From positions 1 through 60,726 of the forward strand of contig JBFHUL010000006.1 in NCBI GenBank assembly GCA_041590075.1: DNA of 60,726 bases. The letters run 5' to 3'. Position numbers and translations under genes: made by a program. This DNA is from PZPK01 sp041590075. GTDB lineage: Bacteria; Pseudomonadota; Gammaproteobacteria; Pseudomonadales; Oleiphilaceae. Below are positions 17,042 through 26,522 of this stretch, piece after piece. Every line of letters begins with the position of its first letter. Positions within the stretch are counted from its first letter, which is position 1. The notes below the pieces were generated by a model. That model had not been told where the DNA came from. It saw only the letters and a program-made list of their open reading frames with translations, and searched no databases.

Positions 17042-18502
17042 TCAGGTGGATTCTTTGTTCACCACTTTGTCCAGCGTGTCTGAGACGTCACACAGTTCCT
17101 GCGTGATGGCATTCAGATTTTTTGAAGCGCTCAGCAGGTGCGCCACCGATTCAGCATTCGTTTCGCTGACTTCGCCTACGCGCTGCGTAGCAGAATTTAC
17201 CCGTTCCATGTTGGCATTAAGTGTGTTCATGGTTTCAGCGACGCCGTGAATCTGTTGTGTCACGATATGCACTGATTGCGCGGTATTCGATAACACTTCC
17301 GCTGATTGGGTCATCAGTTCTACGCCTTCGTCCACATCGAGTGCGCCCTGTTTGATGACGCGCGCGATTTCCTGCGCGGATTCGTCACAGCGAATCGAAA
17401 GTGTGCGTATTTCATCGGCCACCACGGCGAAGCCTCGGCCGCGATCGCCGGCCCGGGCGGCTTCAATGGTCGCGTTCAAAGCCAGTAAGTTGGTTTGGCT
17501 GACGATCACGGAGATAACCTGAATAACATCCTCTATCTGGGAAAAGCTGGCGCGAATTTTATCCATGCTGGCCGACGCCTGCGTCATGGAGCGGGCCGTT
17601 TCCGATACATTGTTTTCGGTCTCGGTGCTTTTATCTTCCATGCTCTGCACGAGTGTCGAAGTGGTAGAGAGTGTGTTGCGCGTTTCGGATACCGTTTCGG
17701 AGATATCAGCCGCCGCGGCTACCTGGGAATCGGCACCGTGCGCTATGTTATGCGTCGCTTCATCCATCTCCTGCAGGTTGACGGCAAGTGCCTGGGTGGA
17801 TTGTGAAAGGGTATGGCAGGTATTTTTTGCTTCGCCCAGAATCTCGCCCAGGCGCAGGTAGTTCTGTTCCGTGGAAGCGGCCAGTTCGGCGCTTTTCTGG
17901 CTTTCTGTCAGCGCGCGCTCCAGAAACTCCTCGCGAATACGAAAGGCATAACTTTGTGCAATCCAGATGACAAGCATGGGCAGTAGATAACCGGAATACA
18001 TATCCACGCGTTTGCCCGCGGCATCAAATTCGTAATTGGGCCATACATAGCCATTGCGGTCGTAATAGATAAACACGGCGATGACGATAAAAGAAACCAC
18101 AAACCAGAAGAACCCCGAGGCTCTGTTGGTAAGCAGGTAGGCAATGCAGATAAGGGTGGGCATCCAGAAGATATGTGCCGAATCCAAACCGCCAAGACTG
18201 TAAATCATATTCACCCCGTGGGGCAGAATACTCATCAGAAATATATTGGCGGCGACTACCGTAGGCAGGCCGGCACGCAGTAAAAAGCTATTGATGATAT
18301 TCACGCAAAAGGCGAAGGCAGCACTGTAGACCAACGTGAAATAACCCAGATTTCCCCATTTGATCATGCTGTAGAGCATGACCAATACAGAAATAAAGTG
18401 AAAATAAAGCAGCACGCGATAACGCACTTTATTTTCTTGTGTAGCGATCGCTCTACGAGGCCAAAACAGTCGAATATAAAACGTGGCAGGATTCAAAGTC
18501 AT
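17042..18502 (-). CDS. Methyl-accepting chemotaxis protein with multi-pass membrane sensor
   Basis: A 486-residue chemoreceptor. Residues about 27-190 form some six hydrophobic segments instead of a periplasmic ligand domain, as in membrane-embedded MASE-like sensors. The cytoplasmic part carries the conserved hairpin tip (NATIEAARAG followed by GFAVVADEIRTLS), which contacts CheA and CheW. No HAMP domain is evident. It should sense something in or near the membrane and feed a chemotaxis array. Convergent with the diguanylate cyclase. A GACC-N4-GGTC palindrome upstream matches the one before the cyclase. Confidence 0.9.
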   Translation of the reverse strand: MTLNPATFYIRLFWPRRAIATQENKVRYRVLLYFHFISVLVMLYSMIKWGNLGYFTLVYSAAFAFCVNIINSFLLRAGLPTVVAANIFLMSILPHGVNMIYSLGGLDSAHIFWMPTLICIAYLLTNRASGFFWFVVSFIVIAVFIYYDRNGYVWPNYEFDAAGKRVDMYSGYLLPMLVIWIAQSYAFRIREEFLERALTESQKSAELAASTEQNYLRLGEILGEAKNTCHTLSQSTQALAVNLQEMDEATHNIAHGADSQVAAAADISETVSETRNTLSTTSTLVQSMEDKSTETENNVSETARSMTQASASMDKIRASFSQIEDVIQVISVIVSQTNLLALNATIEAARAGDRGRGFAVVADEIRTLSIRCDESAQEIARVIKQGALDVDEGVELMTQSAEVLSNTAQSVHIVTQQIHGVAETMNTLNANMERVNSATQRVGEVSETNAESVAHLLSASKNLNAITQELCDVSDTLDKVVNKEST

Positions 18503-18560
18503 TGCTGTGGAGTTTTCTCGCTAGGTTAACGTTGTTTATTTTTGTAGATGGCTAAAGTGT

Positions 18561-18574
18561 AGACCCTTTGGTCA
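18561..18574. promoter_or_regulatory. Near-palindrome AGACC-CTTT-GGTCA, candidate operator
   Basis: Differs at two positions from the 14-base palindrome at 15498-15511, and both are followed by A. It lies about 60 bases before the chemoreceptor start. Confidence 0.4.
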
Positions 18575-18728
18575 AGACCCGCTTCTGATTCACTGGGATT
18601 TTTGAGTTCGGCGAGGCATGTGCTCGGCTTTGTTTCGGCACACAGTCAAAAAACTTTATAGCCCTGAGATCGCTGCAGTGCATTGCAGCGATAAGTTTAC
18701 TAAGGGTAGTGAAGGGGGAAGGCGGTGT

Positions 18729-19298
18729 TCAGTGTGCCGTAGAGAAGCGTATAAGTGGCAGGGCGTTCTGGATGTCGGTCTTAGCGGTTTCGTGGTCGGC
18801 GTAACTGAAAATCAGGTAGGCGTCGGCAGAACCATCTCGGTGTATGCCGATCATCAAACCGTTCGGGTAAGGAAAGGCCCATTCCGGGTTGAGCGTCATC
18901 GCTGCGGCCGAAGCCCAGTGGGCACGAAATAGCTTTGCAGCGAGGTCAGATGGGTATTCTGCCGAATGCAGGGCGCTGCCATCGGACAGGGATTGCGACA
19001 AGGAAGTAAACAATAAGGGATAAATCTGATTGGGATCCGGCGCGCTACTGTGGGGGTCCTCGTAATCGATGATCATGCGCGCGAGGGGCCGCACAATTAC
19101 GCAAACCTGGAGTTGACTTTGAGTGGCTTCAATCACTTTATTGCACAGGCCGGCCGTTTCTTTTTTTGAGGCTTGGAACCCCGCTGGTGCGTGAAGCTCC
19201 ATGTGTGCTTCTTGCAGTAAATTGTCAAAATCCACTGCGGAGGCGTGAGCGCAAGCGATCACCATCCATACATAGCCGAACCAGCGCAACAGGTGCAT
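18729..19298 (-). CDS. Small exported protein of unknown function
   Basis: About 189 residues from ATG 19298; an in-frame TTG at 19307 is an alternative. A signal peptide is cleaved near HASAVD. The mature part has two Cys (GLCNKV and LQVCVI) but no motif I recognise. Last gene of an apparent operon with the TPR lipoprotein and the 12-heme cytochrome, starting 12 bases after the TPR stop, so it is likely exported into the same compartment. Confidence 0.65.
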   Translation of the reverse strand: MHLLRWFGYVWMVIACAHASAVDFDNLLQEAHMELHAPAGFQASKKETAGLCNKVIEATQSQLQVCVIVRPLARMIIDYEDPHSSAPDPNQIYPLLFTSLSQSLSDGSALHSAEYPSDLAAKLFRAHWASAAAMTLNPEWAFPYPNGLMIGIHRDGSADAYLIFSYADHETAKTDIQNALPLIRFSTAH

Positions 19299-19310
19299 GC
19301 AGCTCAACCG

Positions 19311-20084
19311 CTAACCGTGCCGTTGGCTTTGATTTCGCCACGTGGTGAGCAGGTCTTTCGCTGTTTCCTGCCAGGCGGGTTGATCAGACAACTCGATGAA
19401 GTGTTCGAGATCAGCGATAGCCTTCTCGGTTTCCCCCAGTGCGTCGTACACCGCAGCGCGATTGAAATAGGGAGCCGCCATATGGGGATCGACGGCAATG
19501 CAGTGTTCGAAATCGCTCAGCGCTGCGTCGTATGATTGTACGCCAAAATGAAAAGCGCCTCGATTGAAACGTGCCGCCAGATGATCGGGGCTCAGTGTAA
19601 TGGCTTGGTTTAAGTCCGAGAGCGCTTCCTTGGGACGTTCAAAAGACATATACAGTTGCGCGCGGTTCACGTAAAAGTCGGGGTTTGACGGAGACAGCAC
19701 GATTGCTCGCTCAAGGGCGGCCAAGGCTTCGCTGGTTTGTCCGGATGCATGCAGCAGTTGACTCTGCAAGCTGGCAAGTTCCGCACTTTCGGGGTGTCTT
19801 TGTTGGGCTTTATGTAAATTCGACCAGGCTTCCGTCTGTCGACCCTCCTCCCAATGTCTTAAGATCAGCTGTGTATACGCTATGGCATCCAGTTGGGTAT
19901 GCGGATCCGCTGCGTTGTGGGGGGAGGCTTGGTTGGTAGAGTATGGCTCTAGGGGTGTGGCCTCCTGCTTCGACGTGTTCTGACTGTTCGCGACCTGATT
20001 GTTGCAGCCCCCGACAAGCAAAACGCCCACCAGCGTAAACGTGCAGAACAAGCGGTTAGTTATGTGTTGAAAATGTAGTTTCAT
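19311..20084 (-). CDS. TPR-repeat lipoprotein
   Basis: A 257-residue protein with a lipoprotein signal (LLVGGCNN, Cys27) and at least four tetratricopeptide repeats from about residue 70 to 240, such as ALAALERAIVLSPSNPDFYV and ALSDLNQAITLSPDHLAARF. TPR lipoproteins usually scaffold envelope complexes. Start ATG 20084 has TAAGGAGT eight bases upstream, overlapping the cytochrome stop region. It sits between the multiheme cytochrome and a small exported protein, so it may assemble or anchor the cytochrome; that is inference. Confidence 0.88.
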   Translation of the reverse strand: MKLHFQHITNRLFCTFTLVGVLLVGGCNNQVANSQNTSKQEATPLEPYSTNQASPHNAADPHTQLDAIAYTQLILRHWEEGRQTEAWSNLHKAQQRHPESAELASLQSQLLHASGQTSEALAALERAIVLSPSNPDFYVNRAQLYMSFERPKEALSDLNQAITLSPDHLAARFNRGAFHFGVQSYDAALSDFEHCIAVDPHMAAPYFNRAAVYDALGETEKAIADLEHFIELSDQPAWQETAKDLLTTWRNQSQRHG

Positions 20085-20099
20085 TGGCCCGACTCCTTA

Positions 20100-22469
20100 T
20101 TATTGTTGGTTAACGTAGGCCCTGAACATGTCGTTCATGAGTTCAATGTGCTGCTCGTCGGTGAGACTGCCAGGTTTAGACGCCTTGCCCCAAAGCTCCT
20201 CATTGGTCATCTCTCGGTGACACCCCATACATAAGCCGGTGCGGTTCATCGCCGTGCGCGTTTTTTCATCCAGAGCGCGCGAGAGGGGCCAGTGCGTGCC
20301 GACCGTTTGTACCTGCTCACCTTTATCATTGATGATGGTTGACCAATCAAAGTCCATGCCTTCAATTTTGGGGATTTGAATCTGATAGCGTTTGGGAATG
20401 GGTTTGCCTGTACGCTGGTCAATCAGGTCTTCGATAATGTCTTCGGTGTAACGGGTTTGAAAAACACCCCCCGCGATACCATAGCCCATGGCTTTGGGAT
20501 TATTGTGGCAGCTTTCGCAGGTACGGGCTTTGCGTTGCGCGGAGTGTGGCTGTACGGGCGCCATGTCGATGCCCAGAGGTACGCGCTCCTGCCCCAGCAT
20601 CTCAGCTTCGTCGTGGGAGCGTCCGGTTTGATTCAGGGCGATGGTTTTTCCCTGGCGATCAATCACGGTATAAATAACCTGACACCCCGGCATGAGGGGC
20701 GTAATTCGCCCTTCTCCATTAACGCCCAGTACGGGATCTTCCCAGCGCAGGTAAGAACGGGTTTCGTAGGCTTTGCCCGGGCTTTTTATACCACTTTGGC
20801 CCAGCGGTGATTCTGCGGTTTGACCATTACTGAGTTGTGCGTTGCCTGACGACACCCAATCGGTATCTTCTTTACCCTCCGAATAATCCATCTTCACGTG
20901 GCAGCCATAGCACTGGGGTACCCAGGAGGCGTGGCACGTGTAGCATTCCATGCTGTCGGCATGCTTTTCTACCGACGCCATGGCGACCATGGCATCGCTG
21001 TTACGCCAACTGTTATCGTCGGCCAGTTGTTTAAGTACCGGTATTTCAAAGTCATTGCCGGTCGCCGAGTGCATAATGACTTTCTTGCCGTCTTTGACGA
21101 CATTGCCAAAAGGATTGCCGCGCGCGGTAAGCAAGTAGCCGTCGCGTTTATCATAAAGGGTTCCGAAGGCGGAGGTCTCGGGCAGGGGAGACTCTGCTAG
21201 GCCTCGCGGTGTATCGCCAATATCTCGCCCGAACTCTTCACCATGCCCAAGTGGCAACTCCCAGGGAAACTGTTTGGGGGTGCCGTGACAATCCTGACAC
21301 TCAATCTCAACCTGTGCCAGTGTGGTGCCAAAGATATTGCCGTCGCCATGCATGTCGACCGTGGTGTGGCAGTCCTGGCACAGTAAGCCGCCTTCTGGGT
21401 TTTCGGGGCGGCTCTGGATCTGGTGATGCAGATCATCGGAGATGAACAGGTAATTTTTGGTGTGTAACTTGGGCTGTTTCTCTCCCTGCGCGTTGAAGGG
21501 GCTACCGTAAGGGAACTCCATAAGCCCCTGATACGTTACACCAATGCGCTTGCCCCGGTTATGACAGGAGTTGCAGGTCTCTACGGGAATACCGCCGGCT
21601 TCCCGTGTACCGTGCATGCGGTGGGTGAGCATGTGACCCTGCTCTTCTTTATCGATGGTGGGATCATTACCTTCGTAATAGCCATCGTTGCTGTAGAGCA
21701 TGTGGCATGAAGAGCAGCCCATGCCACGAAAATCGCCACGTTTTTCACGCCCTTTCACGCCAACATGGCAGCGCTGGCATTGCTGTCGCTGATAGGTAAA
21801 GCCCGCCAATTTCGGATCGTTTTCGATGTCCTCAACGCTGGGTTGGGGGAGCATTTTCAAAGAGCTGGGGAACTGTTTGGGAAATTGTTCGATCAGGTGT
21901 GACATGTACTGTTTATAGGCGTCGGTGCCAATGGATGGCACCGAACCGTCGGGGTCGTCAACGTCATAATTTCCCCAGGGTACGTGATAGTTCATGACTT
22001 CGGGAATTCCGAAGGTATGCAGGTTGCCCTGTATCTTGCCCGCCTCGGTGTTCATCAAGGAGCGTTCGACACGGTAAACGTAGTCGGCGTGGCACTGGCC
22101 ACAGGTGTTCTCGGCAATCCAAATGCTACCGGGGTCGGGATAAAACTCTTTTGGGCCGTTGGGCGCCATGGTGTTGGGAATGCCGCTATGCGCTTCTGTG
22201 CTGGTCAAGGCATCCGGGCGTCCGCCATGACACACGACGCAGCCACCGGGATCGCCGTAAATACTTCCCATCGCCTTGATCTGTTGCAACATGATGCTGC
22301 TTTCTTCACGTATTTCTTCAATGCCGGCATGACACGACAAACAGCCTTTTTCAGCGGCTAATTCCGGTGTAACGGTGGTTAACGAGGCGTAGGTATGAGG
22401 TGTGAGTGAGGCAAGCAGGAAAAAGGCGAGGGGGAGATATCCACAAAAGGAGGCATACTTGGTACGCAT
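20100..22469 (-). CDS. Twelve-heme c-type cytochrome, exported
   Basis: A 789-residue protein with a signal peptide (cleaved near TYASL) and twelve CxxCH heme-binding motifs, in order: CLSCH, CVVCH, CGQCH, CQRCH, CSSCH, CNSCH, CQDCH, CQDCH, CYTCH, CYGCH, CESCH, CMGCH. Hemes attach in the periplasm. I cannot match it to a named reductase family (octaheme tetrathionate reductase and NrfA differ in length and heme number). It is first in an operon with a TPR lipoprotein and a small exported protein. ATG 22469 has AGGA ten bases upstream. An FNR/Anr-like box lies at 22590-22603, near -41 from a plausible TAAACT -10 (22563-22568), so it is probably induced at low oxygen. A role in periplasmic electron transfer is likely; its acceptor is unknown. 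Confidence 0.9.
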   Translation of the reverse strand: MRTKYASFCGYLPLAFFLLASLTPHTYASLTTVTPELAAEKGCLSCHAGIEEIREESSIMLQQIKAMGSIYGDPGGCVVCHGGRPDALTSTEAHSGIPNTMAPNGPKEFYPDPGSIWIAENTCGQCHADYVYRVERSLMNTEAGKIQGNLHTFGIPEVMNYHVPWGNYDVDDPDGSVPSIGTDAYKQYMSHLIEQFPKQFPSSLKMLPQPSVEDIENDPKLAGFTYQRQQCQRCHVGVKGREKRGDFRGMGCSSCHMLYSNDGYYEGNDPTIDKEEQGHMLTHRMHGTREAGGIPVETCNSCHNRGKRIGVTYQGLMEFPYGSPFNAQGEKQPKLHTKNYLFISDDLHHQIQSRPENPEGGLLCQDCHTTVDMHGDGNIFGTTLAQVEIECQDCHGTPKQFPWELPLGHGEEFGRDIGDTPRGLAESPLPETSAFGTLYDKRDGYLLTARGNPFGNVVKDGKKVIMHSATGNDFEIPVLKQLADDNSWRNSDAMVAMASVEKHADSMECYTCHASWVPQCYGCHVKMDYSEGKEDTDWVSSGNAQLSNGQTAESPLGQSGIKSPGKAYETRSYLRWEDPVLGVNGEGRITPLMPGCQVIYTVIDRQGKTIALNQTGRSHDEAEMLGQERVPLGIDMAPVQPHSAQRKARTCESCHNNPKAMGYGIAGGVFQTRYTEDIIEDLIDQRTGKPIPKRYQIQIPKIEGMDFDWSTIINDKGEQVQTVGTHWPLSRALDEKTRTAMNRTGLCMGCHREMTNEELWGKASKPGSLTDEQHIELMNDMFRAYVNQQ

Positions 22470-22589
22470 GGCGTGTGTTCCTGTCGTTGTTGTTATTTTG
22501 CATCAGCAATGACGTACTGCTTCTCGCATACAGCGCATCGAGAGATTGCCACCTGTCTGGCGAGTTTAATGACTCCTTTGGGAAAGGCA

Positions 22590-22603
22590 TTGACCCAGAT
22601 CAA
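22590..22603. promoter_or_regulatory. FNR/Anr-type box in divergent promoter region
   Basis: TTGAC-CCAG-ATCAA, nine of ten matches to TTGAT-N4-ATCAA. It lies between the cytochrome operon (leftward) and the cupredoxin operon (rightward). Leftward, a TAAACT (22568-22563) puts the box centre near -41, the class II position; rightward, a TATACT at 22659-22664 puts it near -74, a class I distance. Confidence 0.65.
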
Positions 22604-22685
22604 GATCAAACTCGAATGCGAACAACTGAAAACTGTCACGAAGCTGGCTGGCGTCTTCTATACTGGGGGTTTCGGAGGACACTGT

Positions 22686-23327
22686 GTGATTCGTATCCGT
22701 ATTGCAAAACTGTATGTGCTCATGATCATTGGCCTGTGGCACGCTGCAGCCAATGCCGAGTTTTCGATTCAGCTGGTTGATCAGCACGGTCAAACCGTGG
22801 CCAATGCGGTGGTCGTGGTGGATCAGCTTACCAGCACTGAAGTCACCAGGCCTGCTGCCGTGATGGATCAGCTGAATAAACGTTTTCAGCCGCATGTGCT
22901 TGTCATCAGAGCGGGTCAGCAAGTTGCGTTTCCCAACAGCGATCAAATCCGGCATCACGTATACAGCTTTTCGAAACCCAATGATTTTGAAATCAAGTTA
23001 TACGGCGGGGAGGCCGCCGCACCGGTCACTTTTGCGCAGCCCGGAGTCGTGGTTGTAGGGTGCAATATACACGACAGAATGCGCGGCTATATTTACGTTA
23101 CCCATGATGAGCAAGCGCAGGTGAGCGATGCTCAGGGCCGCGTTTTCTTCTCGCGCAAGCCTCCGGCATCCATACGTGTCTGGCACAGCGGGTTGTCGCT
23201 GGACAAAACAGAACATAGGGAATTTGCGCTGACTGAACAGGATAGCGCTGAGTGGCGGTTTGAGCTGAGCTTGATGGCACCTCAGAAACCAGCCGCTGTC
23301 AGAACATTCAGATCGAGGTTTCAATAG
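22686..23327 (+). CDS. Exported cupredoxin-like copper protein
   Basis: About 213 residues from GTG 22686, which has GGAGG seven bases upstream; the longer frame from 22473 has no such site. A signal peptide ends near AAANA. The fold is a plastocyanin/azurin-like domain with a full type-1 copper set: His90 or 91 (in RHHVYSF), then Cys126, His129 and Met132 in GCNIHDRM. These proteins are often annotated as methylamine utilisation proteins, but no methylamine genes are nearby. A C-terminal extension of about 75 residues is unassigned. Likely electron carrier or copper-dependent sensor in the periplasm; first gene of a four-gene operon. Confidence 0.85.
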   Translation: MIRIRIAKLYVLMIIGLWHAAANAEFSIQLVDQHGQTVANAVVVVDQLTSTEVTRPAAVMDQLNKRFQPHVLVIRAGQQVAFPNSDQIRHHVYSFSKPNDFEIKLYGGEAAAPVTFAQPGVVVVGCNIHDRMRGYIYVTHDEQAQVSDAQGRVFFSRKPPASIRVWHSGLSLDKTEHREFALTEQDSAEWRFELSLMAPQKPAAVRTFRSRFQ

Positions 23328-23337
23328 TTTGCTGCAA

Positions 23338-25665
23338 ATGTCACTGAACCTTCGTATTTTCAAATTACTGGGTGGCCTCGTATTTTTATCGACAGCGGCC
23401 ATTCTCGTGACGGTATGGATTACGGCGATAGAAAACCTTAAGCAGGAAGTCGAACGCGATATGCGCGTTGGACAAAGCGTCGTGGAACGTGTGATGCAAA
23501 GCCGCGAGGGCTTGCTGTTCACGGCGGCAGATGTATTAACTGCAGATTTTGGTTTTCGCCAGGCGCTGGCAACGGGTGATGAGGCGACGGTCACCAGCGC
23601 GCTGGTGAATCACAGTCAGCGCATCGATGCCGATATAATGGCGGTGCTTGATCTTGATGGCGTCACCAAGGCCAGTACCGGTTCGGTATTGGCGCCGGCT
23701 GAGGCGTTTGGTTCTGCAAATCTCATCACCCAGACACTGCGTGAAGGGGGCGCGACGCTGACTATGCAATTCGGCGCACGCGTCTATCAGCTCATTTTGC
23801 TTACGGTTGAGTCACCGCATCCGGTTGCCATTGCGGTGGTCGGGTTTGAACTCGACAAAGCCCTTATGCAAGAGTTGCGGGATATGATTCAGATGCATGT
23901 GAGTCTTCGCGACGCGGCACCTAAGGGTAAGCTTCTGGTCGGCTCCCAAGAGCGTATCAAGCCCGGAGCCCCGATCGTTGAGCAGGCACTGAATGTCGAT
24001 GAACTCGCGCCCTGGCGAATGACCTCCGAAACCTTGATTACGCGCGAGTTTCCCTTAGGGCGCCATACTGACTCGCCCGTGGTGATCACCGTGGTACTGT
24101 CTCAGCGCTTGGGATTCTGGTTCGATAGTTTTCGTCAATTGCTACTCCAGATTACGCTGATCGCATGTGTGTTTCTGGCCTTGGCTTTGGCCTTGGGACT
24201 GGTGTTCTCCCGCAACCTCTCACGGCCGCTGGCGGCGCTGGCGCAGCTTGCAAAACGGATTGCAGCCGGACACTACGGTGCCATGTCGCGGGTGAATGGC
24301 GGCTCCAGGGAAATCGTACAGCTGGCAGTGGCGCTGGACGATATGCAGACCAATATTCGTCAACGTGAAGAAAAAATTCAGTATCAGGCTTCACATGATC
24401 TGCTCACCAAGCTGTACAACCGTTATGAAATGACGCGCATTCTCGACGAAAAACTCCACGCTGGTTCGACGTTTCAGGTAGTGAGTTTTAAATTACTACG
24501 ATTCAGGGAAATGAATAACGCCTTTGGTTACGACAGCGGCGATGCATGCATTAATTCCTTGTCGGAACGTGTACGCGGCCTCTCGGGGAAGGCCGCGCGG
24601 CTCAACGGCAGCGAAATACTCTGGTTACCGGATGCCGCGCTAACGTCTGAGCACTTGTTGGAGATCAAACAGGCTCTGGAAGCGCCCCACGTCGTGGATG
24701 ATATCGAGCTAAAGCTGGAGCTGGCGGTGGGTACACTGCAGTTGCCGCGCGATGCAGCCGATACCAAGGAGCTGTTCCGGCATTTAAGCATCGCTGTAGA
24801 GCAGGCGGAAAATACCCCGCGTATGCTATGCGCATACGAAGAAGGGATGGAACAGAAATACCTCAAACGTCTGGCCATTTTGCGTTGTCTTGAACGCGCA
24901 CTTGAGGCGGATGACGGTGAACTCAGTATGTACTACCAGCCCAAACTGGATCTGCGGGCAGGGCAAGTGCGTAAGGTGGAGGCTTTAATCCGCTGGCACA
25001 GTGCTGAACTTGGCTTTGTACCGCCCGATCTGTTTATTCCGATAGCTGAAAAGGCTGGCTTGATCAATCAGGTGACGGCCTGGGTAATCCACTCGGTGAT
25101 GGCTGACCTTGCCCGTTGGCACACTGAGGGAATAAGCATGACAGTGGCCGTGAATCTGTCGGTGCATGACGTTTCTCACCCGGATTTATTGCAGATGATT
25201 CGCAAGGGGCTCGCCCACTATGGCTTAGCTCAAAGCTGCATTGAGCTGGAGCTTACCGAGAGCGACCTGATGGAAGACCCCGACCGAGCCATCGGACACT
25301 TGCTCAACTTGCGTGAAGCGGGGTTTGGGCTTGCGATCGATGATTTTGGTACGGGCTATTCATCGCTGGCATACCTCAAGAACATGCCGGTAAGTGAGCT
25401 GAAAATCGACAAGAGTTTCGTATTGCAGCTCGAAGACGATCAAGAGGATCAGACCATCGTTAAGACCATTATTGATTTGGCCAAGCGTTTTAAGCTCACG
25501 GTGGTCGCCGAAGGAGTGGAGACCGAAGCAGCGCTTGCTCTGTTGCAAACATGGGGCTGCGAATGGGCGCAGGGCTATTACATCAGCAAACCCATGCCGG
25601 GCGATGCGTTGCCGGAATGGTTGGCTGGTTTTTCCGGTACTCAGTCTCGGGTGCGCGAATCGTGA
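23338..25665 (+). CDS. Membrane c-di-GMP phosphodiesterase (sensor-HAMP-degenerate GGDEF-EAL)
   Basis: A 775-residue protein from ATG 23338. A first membrane segment (about 10-32), a long periplasmic sensor-like region of roughly 230 residues, a second segment (about 265-290) and a HAMP region precede a GGDEF-like domain in which the motif reads NGSEI, so it is inactive as a cyclase. The EAL domain starts at about 548 with VEALIRWH and keeps DDFGTGYSSL, LKIDKSFV and EGVETEAA, so it should hydrolyse c-di-GMP. The GGDEF part could bind GTP and regulate the EAL. It follows the cupredoxin by 10 bases and overlaps the DUF3034 gene, hence the sensor may read the redox state of the periplasm. Confidence 0.92.
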   Translation: MSLNLRIFKLLGGLVFLSTAAILVTVWITAIENLKQEVERDMRVGQSVVERVMQSREGLLFTAADVLTADFGFRQALATGDEATVTSALVNHSQRIDADIMAVLDLDGVTKASTGSVLAPAEAFGSANLITQTLREGGATLTMQFGARVYQLILLTVESPHPVAIAVVGFELDKALMQELRDMIQMHVSLRDAAPKGKLLVGSQERIKPGAPIVEQALNVDELAPWRMTSETLITREFPLGRHTDSPVVITVVLSQRLGFWFDSFRQLLLQITLIACVFLALALALGLVFSRNLSRPLAALAQLAKRIAAGHYGAMSRVNGGSREIVQLAVALDDMQTNIRQREEKIQYQASHDLLTKLYNRYEMTRILDEKLHAGSTFQVVSFKLLRFREMNNAFGYDSGDACINSLSERVRGLSGKAARLNGSEILWLPDAALTSEHLLEIKQALEAPHVVDDIELKLELAVGTLQLPRDAADTKELFRHLSIAVEQAENTPRMLCAYEEGMEQKYLKRLAILRCLERALEADDGELSMYYQPKLDLRAGQVRKVEALIRWHSAELGFVPPDLFIPIAEKAGLINQVTAWVIHSVMADLARWHTEGISMTVAVNLSVHDVSHPDLLQMIRKGLAHYGLAQSCIELELTESDLMEDPDRAIGHLLNLREAGFGLAIDDFGTGYSSLAYLKNMPVSELKIDKSFVLQLEDDQEDQTIVKTIIDLAKRFKLTVVAEGVETEAALALLQTWGCEWAQGYYISKPMPGDALPEWLAGFSGTQSRVRES

Positions 25666-26522
25666 AACGGGTAATTGTGTGGCTGTGTCTGGCGGGGATG
25701 ATGGTTTGGGTCCAACCCCTTATGGCGAATGGCGGCAAGTTGCTCGCGACAGCCGGGTTGTTGCAATTGGAAGGCAGCGGTGGCGGTGGTCTTGTACCGT
25801 GGGCCACCTTAAGTGGTTACGATACCCGCGATGAATGGTCGCTCTCTGCGTTTGGATCTTCTGTTAATGTGGATGACTTTGCGCTTTCGGCATGGGGCGT
25901 GTCGGCGAGTATCTACGATCGGGTTGAATTCAGTATGGCTCGGCAGACGTTTCACCTCACGCGTTTTGGCGGTGAAATCAGGCAGAATGTGGTGGGCGTA
26001 AAAGCCCGTCTCTGGGGCGATGTGATATATGGTAGCAGCCCACAAATTGCGATCGGAATGCAGCACAAGGCCCTGCTGGACAAAGACATTGCGAGCGCAT
26101 TGGGTGCTGATGGCGCCGATACCGGAAAGGATGTATATCTCGCCGCTACGAAGGTGCATCTGGGCGCAGCGTGGGGATACAACGTGGTGTGGAGTCTTGC
26201 GCTGCGTGGAACCCGGGCCAATCAGCTGGGTCTGCTTGGCTTTGGTGGCGATGCTAAAGACCGCTATTCCGCTGTGTTTGAAGGCAGTCTGGGAGTGTTG
26301 CTGTCGCGCTCTTGGGTGTTAGGCATGGAGTATCGGCAGAAGCCCGATAATCTGACCGTGGCAAGAGAAGATCACTGGCGCGATATTTTTGTCAGCTATA
26401 TCCCCAGCAAGCAGGTAAGTATCACGCTTGCCTGGGTCGATTTGGGCAAGATTGTGGAGGGTATTGCGAGCCAAGGGACGCAGCGTGGTGTTTATGTCTC
26501 ACTGACGGGGGGCTTATGGTGA
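25662..26522 (+). CDS. DUF3034 family outer-membrane protein
   Basis: A 286-residue protein from GTG 25662, whose GTGA overlaps the EAL stop, showing translational coupling; the longer frame reads into the EAL gene. A signal peptide is cleaved near LMANGG. The mature part is made of alternating amphipathic strands with many Gly and aromatics, ending in a barrel-like strand (YVSLTGGLW), as expected for the DUF3034 family, which is predicted to be an outer-membrane barrel. Its function is unknown. In other gammaproteobacteria this family is often found beside a cupredoxin, an EAL protein and a truncated hemoglobin, as here. Confidence 0.85.
   Translation: MKRVIVWLCLAGMMVWVQPLMANGGKLLATAGLLQLEGSGGGGLVPWATLSGYDTRDEWSLSAFGSSVNVDDFALSAWGVSASIYDRVEFSMARQTFHLTRFGGEIRQNVVGVKARLWGDVIYGSSPQIAIGMQHKALLDKDIASALGADGADTGKDVYLAATKVHLGAAWGYNVVWSLALRGTRANQLGLLGFGGDAKDRYSAVFEGSLGVLLSRSWVLGMEYRQKPDNLTVAREDHWRDIFVSYIPSKQVSITLAWVDLGKIVEGIASQGTQRGVYVSLTGGLW

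Noticed and set aside
22473..22685. Longer cupredoxin start
   Set aside because: The upstream peptide is Cys-rich with no signal and covers the FNR box; GTG 22686 has a GGAGG site and a proper signal peptide.
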